From Candidatus Parcubacteria bacterium (lineage in GTDB: Bacteria > Patescibacteriota > Patescibacteriia > UBA1558 > GWA2-36-10), in contig DAOVVF010000002.1 of NCBI GenBank assembly GCA_030632225.1, positions 1-21,825 on the forward strand: a stretch of DNA of 21,825 nt, written 5' to 3'. The position numbers were made by a program, and so were the translations under genes. How positions within the stretch are numbered: position 1 is the stretch's first letter; every line of letters begins with the position of its first letter. This document shows positions 15,125 through 21,596 of this stretch, in pieces. The notes under the pieces are model-generated. The model worked only from the letters and a program-made list of their open reading frames with translations. It was not told the origin of the DNA and made no database searches.

Positions 15125-15547
15125 CTATGTCTCCAATCCTAGGTAGTTACTATTATTTATAGTAGTAGTTACTGTATCTCCAACTATAGGTTTAATATAA
15201 CGCTCATTAGCATCTTCATATACTAAAGCGTAGGTTTGCTTACGTAATGTTGCTTCCCTTCTAGAATAATCTAATTCACATCCGTGGTGAAAAGAGGCAA
15301 ACTCTAATAGCTCATCCTTATCCATAAAATCAATGTTTAGCGCACCATTTAAAGAAGAAACAACGCCTTCTATAGCCTCACCAAACTTTTGTACAGCCGT
15401 AGGATCATCTACATCTATCCCTTGATCTTTTATATTTACATAGTTGATTGGGCTAGTATACCAATTATCATCCTCATAAGATTCAAATTCTTCATCTTCA
15501 ATGATAATGGGATCTTTTATTTCGTTGTATATCCAAATTAAAGCCAT
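15125..15547 (-). CDS. Unknown 140-aa protein with a coat-derived C-terminal tail
   Basis: The start chosen is ATG 15545-15547, with aaggag 8 bases before; a TTG at 15571 lies in the terminator and is unlikely. The body is acidic (PIIIEDEEFESYEDDNWY). It ends with a helical motif MDKDELLEFASFHHGCELDY that resembles short LEM/HeH-like helices in small phage virion proteins. The last 30 residues hold EDANERYIKP and TVTTTINN. These correspond to coat residues 98-107 (identical) and 73-80 (TVTATINN), but in swapped order. The DNA also matches the coat gene, 31 bases identical in the first piece. It lies between the decoration gene and gp4. Function unknown; a capsid or portal-associated role is inferred from position. 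Confidence 0.6.
   Translation of the reverse strand: MALIWIYNEIKDPIIIEDEEFESYEDDNWYTSPINYVNIKDQGIDVDDPTAVQKFGEAIEGVVSSLNGALNIDFMDKDELLEFASFHHGCELDYSRREATLRKQTYALVYEDANERYIKPIVGDTVTTTINNSNYLGLET
15153..15176. repeat. Short coat-gene repeat b, copy in the 140-aa gene
   Basis: This 24-base segment matches 16962-16985 in the coat gene at 22 of 24 positions, in the same frame (TVT-TINN). Confidence 0.6.
15188..15218. repeat. 31-bp exact repeat a, copy in the 140-aa gene
   Basis: It is identical to 16880-16910 in the coat gene and read in the same frame (EDANERYIKP). The flanking bases on both sides differ. Confidence 0.9.
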
Positions 15548-15563
15548 TAATAGTTCTCCTTTA

Positions 15564-15588
15564 CTAAACAAAGGGGTCCGAAGACCCC
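15564..15588 (-). terminator. Rho-independent terminator with TTCG tetraloop
   Basis: On the minus strand GGGGTC-TTCG-GACCCC (15588-15573) is followed by TTTGTTT. It lies 5 bases after the stop of the 105-aa decoration gene and just before the ribosome site of the 140-aa gene. The stable UUCG loop and T-run make it a strong candidate. It would lower transcription of gp4 and later genes relative to coat. Confidence 0.8.
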
Positions 15589-15593
15589 ATCAT

Positions 15594-15911
15594 TTATACT
15601 TTTACAGCACCTACATCGGTTGAGTTAGGCTTGAACCAAAACAATTTATAAGTTTCAGACGAAGCATCAACTGCACCAGCAGTACTGTTAACAACTGTAA
15701 GGACGAGAGTGTCCTTTGCACTAACTCTAGCCCCGGCAATACCAATACCTGCATCAAGACTAGGTTTATTTACCATTACGTACATATCAGTACTTAAACC
15801 AACTACCGTTACTGTTTCTTCTTCGGTTGTATTTGCAGCAACACTTCCAAGATCGACTGTGATATCAGCAATCCCGAAAGCGTCTCCATTTCTATCTACC
15901 ATTCCGCCCAT
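15594..15911 (-). CDS. Probable capsid decoration protein
   Basis: This 105-aa protein is beta-rich and lacks Cys and Trp except one WF near the end. The sequence TVDLGSVAANTTEEETVTVV, STDMYVMVNKPSLDAGIGIA and LVLTVVNSTAGAVDASSE has the style of small head-decoration proteins encoded next to the coat gene. The first ATG is preferred (aaaaggag, 5-base spacer); a second Met 3 codons later is possible. It is bounded by terminators on both sides, so it may form a unit of its own with coat read-through. The role is inferred from position and composition. Confidence 0.5.
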   Translation of the reverse strand: MGGMVDRNGDAFGIADITVDLGSVAANTTEEETVTVVGLSTDMYVMVNKPSLDAGIGIAGARVSAKDTLVLTVVNSTAGAVDASSETYKLFWFKPNSTDVGAVKV

Positions 15912-15920
15912 ATTTACTCC

Positions 15921-15956
15921 TTTTAAATATTGGGGCGCTATAAAAGCCGCCCCAAT
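15921..15956 (-). terminator. Hairpin terminator after the coat gene
   Basis: On the minus strand ATTGGGGCG (15956-15948) pairs perfectly with CGCCCCAAT (15937-15929) around a 10-base loop. It is followed by ATTTAAAA, a rather weak T-tract. It sits between the coat stop (15962) and the decoration ribosome site. Partial termination or 3'-end protection of the abundant coat mRNA is likely. Confidence 0.65.
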
Positions 15957-15961
15957 AAGGT

Positions 15962-17200
15962 TTACTTAGTTACTCGGCATGCAAAAGAACGATTCTGAAC
16001 TATTACATCGAAAAGAATATCAAATCTGTATGATTGTGTCATACTAGCACCACTGAAGAACTTAGTAGCACAGATTGAAATCCCTTTGTAGTTCTCCCTG
16101 CTCTGCTTAACGCCCGAACCTTCTTCAGCAACGTCAAGAGGAACAAAAGCAATAGTTAGCGCATTCTTATGGAAGGCTAAGTTTTGCTTATGACTAGATC
16201 CACCATCACCGGTCTTAACGGTAATTGTTGCACCATTAGCCGGGGCTGCTGTTACAGTCTGATAAGGACCGCTAGTGATCATAGCAGGAGCAATAGTAAG
16301 TGTCGCTGGGCCAGTAGATGCGCCTGAATCTGCATCAGAGATAACGGTGAAAGTTTGAAGATCACCGGTGTCTTCCCTAGTCCTTCGATTTACTGAGTTA
16401 ACACCTGCAAAAGTGAGAACATCACCAGCAAGAAGGATATCAGAAGTATCGTTAGTCCAACCACTAGTAACGATTGTCTGCGTATCACTATCCTTTGAAG
16501 TAAGGTAAGTTACGTTTTGAGATGCACCGTTTACTACTGGCGTACCTGTAGCAATACCAACTGTGTGGGTTTTAAGACTATTAGACTCAAAGTTATCAAA
16601 ACCACTATACCTACCAAAAGAAGCCTCTTCAATAGCTGTTTTAGCAGTACCCTGAACAAATACACCTTTAAGTCCGTTAGAAAGACTTAAGGTACTCTCA
16701 GCATCCCAAAATGCACACCTTTCGGCCATAGGTACACCAAGCTTAGAAAGTTCCGCACCAGCATTTCCAATATCAAGGAAAGTTGAAGGCGTAGTACCGG
16801 GAGTACCAACGAAGTTAGGAATCTCGGTGTACTTAGCAGCAATAGCTGATTCAACAACTTGTGCAAGCTCTTCCATTGCAGGTTTAATATAACGCTCATT
16901 AGCATCTTCAATCTTAAGAGAGAGGTCTTCATCTGTAATATCAAAACCTACGTGCTGACGGTTATTAATAGTAGCAGTTACTGTACCTTCCTCAATGTCC
17001 TGTGCTGAATAAGTTGAACTAGCAGTAGCTTCAAACAGTACAGGTCTACGAATAAATGCTGTTGCACCTACTTTTGCGCCTGAAAATACTCGTGAGTCAT
17101 CAAGCTGTCTGTCAATCTTCTGTCCCATTACAAGAGCGTTAAGGAATTCCTTAACTGCCCATTTAGTAACTAGGGACGTGTTCTTAAAGTCGTTCGCCAT
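15962..17200 (-). CDS. Major capsid protein, P22 coat (gp5) type
   Basis: This 412-aa protein starts at ATG 17198-17200 with a strong aaaggag ribosome site. It begins NDFKNTSLVTKWAVKEFLNA, followed by IDRQLDDSRVFSGAKVGATA, RRPVLFEATASST, EGTVTATINNRQHVGFDITD and NERYIKPAMEELAQ. This is the N-arm, E-loop and spine-helix pattern of the P22 gp5 family (P22 coat about 430 aa). The middle (about 215-300) carries the beta-rich insertion domain region (TVISDADSGASTGPATLTIA). It ends in a hydrophobic strand with FDILFDVIVQNRSFACRVTK. It assembles on the scaffold. Two short pieces of its gene recur at 15153-15218. The HNH gene sits directly upstream. Confidence 0.9.
   Translation of the reverse strand: MANDFKNTSLVTKWAVKEFLNALVMGQKIDRQLDDSRVFSGAKVGATAFIRRPVLFEATASSTYSAQDIEEGTVTATINNRQHVGFDITDEDLSLKIEDANERYIKPAMEELAQVVESAIAAKYTEIPNFVGTPGTTPSTFLDIGNAGAELSKLGVPMAERCAFWDAESTLSLSNGLKGVFVQGTAKTAIEEASFGRYSGFDNFESNSLKTHTVGIATGTPVVNGASQNVTYLTSKDSDTQTIVTSGWTNDTSDILLAGDVLTFAGVNSVNRRTREDTGDLQTFTVISDADSGASTGPATLTIAPAMITSGPYQTVTAAPANGATITVKTGDGGSSHKQNLAFHKNALTIAFVPLDVAEEGSGVKQSRENYKGISICATKFFSGASMTQSYRFDILFDVIVQNRSFACRVTK
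16880..16910. repeat. 31-bp exact repeat a, copy in the coat gene
   Basis: This segment encodes coat residues 98-107 and is identical to 15188-15218. Confidence 0.9.
16962..16985. repeat. Short coat-gene repeat b, coat copy
   Basis: This segment encodes coat residues 73-80 and pairs with 15153-15176 with two mismatches. The order of repeats a and b along the gene is reversed between coat and the 140-aa gene. Confidence 0.6.
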
Positions 17201-17245
17201 GTTTTTTCTCCTTTAATATCAACTACTTATGTAGTCATTGATTGT

Positions 17246-17836
17246 TTAAAATTTATTAGACTTGCCTAGATTATCTGAAGCAAGAAGTATTTGTAGATTC
17301 TCTGGAACATGAAGTCCAGAAACTAACTCTCCCTGTAATGGGATTATATGATCTACATGTAAGTCAACGCCTAAAAAATCTGACATAAGAGAAGCCATTT
17401 CGTATTTACGCTCCATCCTTCTACAGTCTTCTAGTGTTAACCACTTAGGTGTTCTTTGTATCTTAGCTAATTGGTATTTAGCATTCCTAGCATTAATTTT
17501 ACCAGAATTACTACTCCTATATCTTTCTGATATCTGTGCTACTTTAGATGGATTTTCTTTTACCCATCTTTTTTTAGATACCTTTACTTTATCAGGATTA
17601 TTTATTCTCCAATTAGCCGCAAGTTCAGTACACCTTTTTCTATTATCTTTTTGGTATTTAGCAGTTATAAAGTTAATATACTTCTTATTAATTCTATATC
17701 TTTTAGAGTTGTAGGCGGATACACATTTTTTGCATATAGCGCGTATTTTACCTAGCTTACTACCAAATTCGTCTAAAGATAATTTAGGCCCATCAACATG
17801 GCTACAATGACTATTATTACTACAAGTTTTAGTCAC
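17246..17836 (-). CDS. HNH homing endonuclease (free-standing)
   Basis: This 196-aa protein has an N-terminal zinc-ribbon-like region (C5, C11 and ICKKC at C35/C38). A very basic helical middle with KKRWVKENPSK and YRSSN follows, then a C-terminal HNH core: HVDHIIPLQGELVSGLH (D162-H163, H176) with VPENLQIL (N180) and a final NLGKSNKF. This is the classic phage group of free-standing HNH nickases. It starts at GTG 17834-17836, overlapping the TAG of scaffold by one base. It has no strong ribosome site of its own, so it is probably read by coupling at low level. It separates scaffold from coat, an unusual place. The coat gene keeps its own ribosome site after it. Confidence 0.85.
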   Translation of the reverse strand: MTKTCSNNSHCSHVDGPKLSLDEFGSKLGKIRAICKKCVSAYNSKRYRINKKYINFITAKYQKDNRKRCTELAANWRINNPDKVKVSKKRWVKENPSKVAQISERYRSSNSGKINARNAKYQLAKIQRTPKWLTLEDCRRMERKYEMASLMSDFLGVDLHVDHIIPLQGELVSGLHVPENLQILLASDNLGKSNKF

Positions 17837-18648
17837 TACGTAGGTAAGTTGTATATCTCATCCATGGACATATCGCCCATGTCTTTATTTACTTCTCCAC
17901 CGCCAGTTAAAGTTTCAACCGGTGTTGGTGCAGTTGATGGTTTAATTGTTTTATTCTCCGCAGATAGCCCCATGCTAATCTGCCCTAGTTTAACTGCTGC
18001 CGTAGTGTGAGAGGCTGCGGCAATTTCATTAGCAACATCAAGATGTTTAGCTAGATAATGAGATACTTTAGGGCCGAGTTCATATATTGCATTAAGTGTA
18101 TCCTCTTGGAATGCAGGGAGATGACCGACCTCTTCTGCGTATTCTGGATGGACACTTGCATACTCTACCTCTTTTAGTGTAAACTCATCAGCTACTTGAT
18201 TTTTAACCTGTGCTATGTTTTGCCTATCTATCTCTGCCTGTTTAGAAACTAAAGCTTTACTGACTTGATGTTGAATAAGTGCTTCTTGATGCTTAGCCTC
18301 ATCATAATCAAAGTCTTCAAGTTGTGGCGCTTCAGCTGGTAGCTCTGGTTTAGCTGGTGCCTGTGCATCTAATTTAGCTTGAAGTGCATCTGCTCTACGC
18401 TTCTCTGCATACTTGTCAGCAGTTATTTTGTTAATACGTTTTTGAACTGCATCTTGTGCTGGATCACTCTGCGTATCAACTGGAGTTGGTGACTCTCCCT
18501 CAGTAGTTGCTACCTTTAATGGTTCTGGTGTTACTTTTGGTACTTCTGGAGTTGCCTCTACTTCTGTACCAATTGCTGCTACCTGTTCCATTGTCAGTTC
18601 TGCTACTGCGGCACCTTTGTCTGTTACTGTTAGTTCTTCATTTCCCAT
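17836..18648 (-). CDS. Scaffolding protein, P22 gp8-like position
   Basis: This 270-aa protein begins at ATG 18646-18648. AGGAGG lies 9 bases before this ATG, whereas an upstream ATG at 18657 is directly against it. The composition is acidic, Pro/Ala/Glu-rich and poor in hydrophobics. A long helical middle (AVQKRINKITADKYAEKRRA, EAKHQEALIQHQVSKALVSK) is followed by a conserved-looking PEYAEEVGHLPAFQEDTLNA and a C-terminal acidic/Met tail (KDMGDMSMDEIYNL). Such layouts are typical of scaffold proteins that bind coat by the C-terminus. It lies directly between portal and coat (with the HNH inserted). The role is assigned by position and composition. Confidence 0.75.
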   Translation of the reverse strand: MGNEELTVTDKGAAVAELTMEQVAAIGTEVEATPEVPKVTPEPLKVATTEGESPTPVDTQSDPAQDAVQKRINKITADKYAEKRRADALQAKLDAQAPAKPELPAEAPQLEDFDYDEAKHQEALIQHQVSKALVSKQAEIDRQNIAQVKNQVADEFTLKEVEYASVHPEYAEEVGHLPAFQEDTLNAIYELGPKVSHYLAKHLDVANEIAAASHTTAAVKLGQISMGLSAENKTIKPSTAPTPVETLTGGGEVNKDMGDMSMDEIYNLPT

Positions 18649-18728
18649 TTTAGCCATCCTCCTAAGATGTATATTATAGCCCATGTTAAGCCCATGGTTG
18701 ACTGTTTGCTTAGTATTTAAGTATAATA

Positions 18729-18742
18729 AAATTGGTCAATTT
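18729..18742. promoter_or_regulatory. Perfect dyad in the portal-scaffold gap
   Basis: AAATTG and CAATTT flank two bases (GT on the plus strand), flanked in turn by direct repeats of ATTTAAGTA. It sits in the 158-base gap between portal and scaffold, the longest non-coding stretch in the late genes. A minus-strand TTGACC lies within the dyad but lacks a convincing -10 at 16-18 bases. It may be an operator or promoter element. The portal stop is followed by a small ACCCA-CTAC-TGGGT hairpin with no T-run. Confidence 0.25.
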
Positions 18743-18806
18743 AAGTACACGATATACTATGCAAACTATTAGACTACTAAATAGAATTATTCTACCCAGT
18801 AGTGGG

Positions 18807-20960
18807 TTACTGCTGTAGTACTTGTTGTTCTTGCATGGTTTGAATACGTACTTCTTCTTCTTGTTGTGCTGCGTTTATTGCTTCTTTAGCAATCTCTTCT
18901 TGAGTTAAATTGATGATACCTTCCTGTGCTCTAGCTAGCGCTTCTTCAGTTACTCCAAGATCAATACCTACTTCAACCTGTAATTTGTAGGCATCCATAA
19001 GTTTCTTATATGAATCTATAGCCTTATTTTGAGCACCAAGCCTAGTATCAATCGTTTCAGCATCCTTATTATCTGTATCAGCATTAATGTTCTCTACTTG
19101 AGCCATTAACTTAGCTGTTTGTACCCTAACGTTCTCAAGAAGTGCTTCCTTCTCGGGATCAGGTTGTGGTTCTTGATTTAATCCTAGTTCTTGAACTTCC
19201 TCTGCTGTAGGCTGAACTGTGCCTTCATTAATCATTTGCTTTCTAATTCTTTGTGTTAGCTCTTCAGACTCAAGTATATTAAGATTCTTAGCTATTAAAT
19301 CAATAGCAAGTGCCTCAAAACGTGGAGAAGCGGCTGTAAGATCAATTAACTGTTGTGCTGATTCCTCTCGTAGGGTATTATAAGCCGGTCCTGATTCTAT
19401 ATATGTTTCATATTTACCAGAATTTAGATCATTAACTATTACAGTTTCCCCTGTTTGTTCATCCTTAACAACTTCATTAAACTCGCCTATAGCTTCTGCA
19501 TTAATCTCTACATCTTCTGTAGTTCCATCAAAGTTAAGAATAGTTACCACTCTTTGAGTATCATATATTCTAGGCATAAGATCATCAAGTATATCTCCTG
19601 TATACTTAACAGATTTATGTAAGTTATCACTAAATACAAATGTTGATCTATCCCCCATCTTCTGTTGAGCAATAATAGCCTTACCACTTTGCATCTCAGG
19701 ATTAATACCAAGAGAGGGTGGTTGAATACCTGTTGCTGCATAGATATCCGTTGCTGCTTGTGATACTTGCTGTAGTAATGCTTGTTGTACAGCAGGTGCT
19801 CCTGTTCTCTTTGGTGGTCCAGGATTATCAGAATCTTCATTATAAATCATGAAGGGTGAATTAGTAGTGTTGAATGACTTTAGCTTAGCTTCCTGACCTA
19901 ATGCTTGTTTAGCTGTAATCCATATAGGATCTTTAGGAGCTAAAGCTGTTGCTTCAATAGCACTAGATGTAGCATAGTTGTATATTCTTTGTGGATCTTT
20001 AGCTAACCTAACCATTCCCCTTATATATTCTACACCCTGAATATTGTAAGTTCTACCATATACAGGTACTAGAGGTATATATTTACCAGCCCACTCCATA
20101 GGGCCTTTAAGTATCTCAGCACCATTCATAATGAAGCTTTCTACTTTACGTACCTTTGTCATACGTTTCTTTAATACTGTAATAGGTGGAGCCTGTGCTG
20201 CTAGCTCATCTATTACTGCTTTTTCTTCAGTAAGATTTATAACTCTACCATCAGACATTAAACCTATCTCAGCATCAACTAGAGTTACCTTCCAATATTC
20301 TGCTATTCTTATCTTATCTTGTCTAAACCAATTAGTACAGTTACCTGTGTAATATACAGGATTACTAAAGTCTGTTACTGTAGCATCTGGAAATTCTAGT
20401 TTGAATACATCAGTTGGAATATCTTTAATGTAGAAAGCCCATAGTGCATCCCTCTTATCATACTTCTCTGCTGAATTATCAAAATACAGAGAAGATGCTG
20501 CTGACTTAACAGGTGCTAATACTATCTCCTGATCGAATGAATCATCTTCTGTAAACTTAGTTAGCACTCTCCACCCACCATACCCAGATGTGATAGTCTC
20601 ATCAAAAGCAGCATCATAAATACTCGTTGCGTCTGATTGATTCTCAATCCCTCTTGATAGCCCCATCTTTATTTTGGCTATATCTTTAGTTCCACCTGAC
20701 TTTGGTCTTACCTTAATCTGTGTTCTATTCTGACGCTGATCTCCATTAACTTGATCTAATGCACCAGCTACTCTATTTAATGTGTACCTTGGGCGATCCT
20801 TACGCTTCTCAATTGATTCCTCTTCCCACTGCCCATCTTCTGAATGCGCAAATTGCGCATCTTCTATGGCCTTAGTTCTTTGATCCTTCTCAGCCGTAGA
20901 TACATTTGAAAAACGTTCGAGTGCCTCTTTATGAATCTCTTGTAGCTCTGGTGTCATCAT
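18807..20960 (-). CDS. Portal protein, P22 (gp1) type
   Basis: This 717-aa protein has about the length of P22 gp1 (725 aa). The N-terminus (WEEESIEKRKDRPRYTLNRV followed by GDQRQNRTQIKVRPK) and later FDETITSGYGGWRVLTKF, YFDNSAEKYDKRDALWAFYI and RIYNYATSSAIEATALAPKD are characteristic of the P22 portal family. The C-terminal 110 residues are helical, Glu/Gln-rich (barrel-like, NIN-AQEGIINLTQEEIAKEA). It forms the dodecameric ring for DNA entry. The start has aggaag 9 bases before. It is followed by the longest gap in the operon. Confidence 0.9.
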   Translation of the reverse strand: MMTPELQEIHKEALERFSNVSTAEKDQRTKAIEDAQFAHSEDGQWEEESIEKRKDRPRYTLNRVAGALDQVNGDQRQNRTQIKVRPKSGGTKDIAKIKMGLSRGIENQSDATSIYDAAFDETITSGYGGWRVLTKFTEDDSFDQEIVLAPVKSAASSLYFDNSAEKYDKRDALWAFYIKDIPTDVFKLEFPDATVTDFSNPVYYTGNCTNWFRQDKIRIAEYWKVTLVDAEIGLMSDGRVINLTEEKAVIDELAAQAPPITVLKKRMTKVRKVESFIMNGAEILKGPMEWAGKYIPLVPVYGRTYNIQGVEYIRGMVRLAKDPQRIYNYATSSAIEATALAPKDPIWITAKQALGQEAKLKSFNTTNSPFMIYNEDSDNPGPPKRTGAPAVQQALLQQVSQAATDIYAATGIQPPSLGINPEMQSGKAIIAQQKMGDRSTFVFSDNLHKSVKYTGDILDDLMPRIYDTQRVVTILNFDGTTEDVEINAEAIGEFNEVVKDEQTGETVIVNDLNSGKYETYIESGPAYNTLREESAQQLIDLTAASPRFEALAIDLIAKNLNILESEELTQRIRKQMINEGTVQPTAEEVQELGLNQEPQPDPEKEALLENVRVQTAKLMAQVENINADTDNKDAETIDTRLGAQNKAIDSYKKLMDAYKLQVEVGIDLGVTEEALARAQEGIINLTQEEIAKEAINAAQQEEEVRIQTMQEQQVLQQ

Positions 20961-20992
20961 TTAGTTAACTTCCTAGTATGAATTTATTAAAC

Positions 20993-21307
20993 TTAATTCT
21001 TTTTATTATAAAATTCTCTATTTACTAACTTAGGATTGTCATTTAAAAATGTAAACATTCCAATAGATATACCATCTACTTGTTGCTCTGATAAATCTAA
21101 TGAAAGTAGATCACTTATATAATGTGTTACTTCATGTATTATTGTAGACTTTAAAGAATCGGGTGCTTGTTCTGGATCAATTAGTATCTCACCATATTTA
21201 ATTGCTGCCCTACCCATTCCACCCTCTGCCCATATTCCAGGCGAACTTTTAGTGAACTTTACATCATGTGATAGTATCTTAATTATCTCTGTAGACGATT
21301 CAGTCAT
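20993..21307 (-). CDS. Small zinc metallopeptidase-like protein (HEXXH)
   Basis: This 104-aa protein carries HEVTH at residues 58-62 (TIIHEVTHYISDLLSLDL) and a likely third ligand Glu74 in SEQQVDGIS. That pattern is shared with ImmA/IrrE-like and other small phage gluzincins. The N-terminal half has a beta-hairpin (GIWAEGGMGRAAIKYGEILI). The protein lacks a signal peptide and TM. It lies between tRNA-Gln and portal, where small phage metallopeptidase-like genes have been seen. The target is unknown; maturation of a virion protein is one possibility. An aaagga ribosome site precedes the ATG. Confidence 0.65.
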   Translation of the reverse strand: MTESSTEIIKILSHDVKFTKSSPGIWAEGGMGRAAIKYGEILIDPEQAPDSLKSTIIHEVTHYISDLLSLDLSEQQVDGISIGMFTFLNDNPKLVNREFYNKKN

Positions 21308-21395
21308 TACTATCCTTTAACTGTAGTTTTTTATCTGATGCCCAGTTACTAATCTTCGTAGAGACATACCATATTACATGATATAATTTAATCAT
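21300..21395 (-). CDS. Possible 31-aa ORF upstream of the metallopeptidase
   Basis: ATG at 21393-21395 opens MIKLYHVIWYVSTKISNWAS and ends in a TGA that overlaps the metallopeptidase start by 8 bases. No ribosome site is apparent upstream of the ATG. The overlap hints at translational coupling, but the frame may be chance. Confidence 0.2.
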   Translation of the reverse strand: MIKLYHVIWYVSTKISNWASDKKLQLKDSND

Positions 21396-21415
21396 GACTA
21401 TTTTTAATTAAACTT

Positions 21416-21491
21416 TGGCAGGGACGGTAGGATTCGAACCTACATAAACTGGGTCAAAGCCAATCCTCTGAAACCATTCGAGTACATCCCT
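21416..21491 (-). tRNA. tRNA-Gln (UUG) with encoded CCA
   Basis: On the minus strand, acceptor AGGGATG pairs with CGTCCCT (one G-T pair). The D-arm is CTC/GAG with a GG-containing loop. The anticodon stem is ATTGG/CCAGT with loop CTTTGAC giving anticodon TTG (21455-21457). The variable region is 4 bases, and the T-arm is GTAGG-TTCGAAT-CCTAC. The discriminator is G73, as expected for Gln, followed by CCA encoded in the DNA (21416-21418). It reads CAA. All arms form. The 5' two-thirds overlaps the end of the broken HNH reading frame. Confidence 0.9.
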
Positions 21492-21592
21492 ACAGAGTAC
21501 TGACCATAGCCATGAGATAAGCTACCTTGCCATTCCCAACAATATGTATCTTTATTTATCTTTTCTTCAAATCTTTCTAGTGTAGTTTTCAT
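21440..21592 (-). pseudogene. Truncated HNH endonuclease running into the tRNA
   Basis: ATG 21590-21592 opens a 50-aa frame beginning MKTTLERFEEKINKDTYCWE, followed by WQGSLSHGYGQYSV. This is the typical N-terminus of small phage HNH endonucleases (F-x-K-x-CW-W-G-x-GYG). The HNH core (the AHR region onward with H-N-H) is missing, and the frame ends inside the tRNA-Gln gene at TAG. From the middle, the codons are tRNA sequence (21440-21491). It lies 4 bases after the terL stop. A homing gene appears to have been cut off at the tRNA 5' end, by insertion, deletion or incomplete loss. It is not likely to be functional. Confidence 0.6.
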
Positions 21593-21596
21593 ACTA

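Noticed and set aside
15548..15571. TTG start for the 140-aa gene at 15571
   Set aside because: It lies in the T-tract of the terminator, has no ribosome site, and the ATG at 15547 has a well-placed aaggag.
17220..17237. ACTAC-ATAA-GTAGT hairpin before the coat ribosome site as a terminator
   Set aside because: Only 5 strong pairs with no T-run; terminating before coat would make no sense. It may be a structured leader.
18649..18684. Upstream starts for scaffold at 18684 and 18657
   Set aside because: AGGAGG abuts the ATG at 18657 and is downstream of the one at 18684; only the ATG at 18648 has proper spacing.
21377..21396. CATGAT...ATCATG dyad with a plus-strand TATAAT inside
   Set aside because: Short arms in AT-rich DNA, no good -35 at the right spacing, and no plus-strand gene follows.
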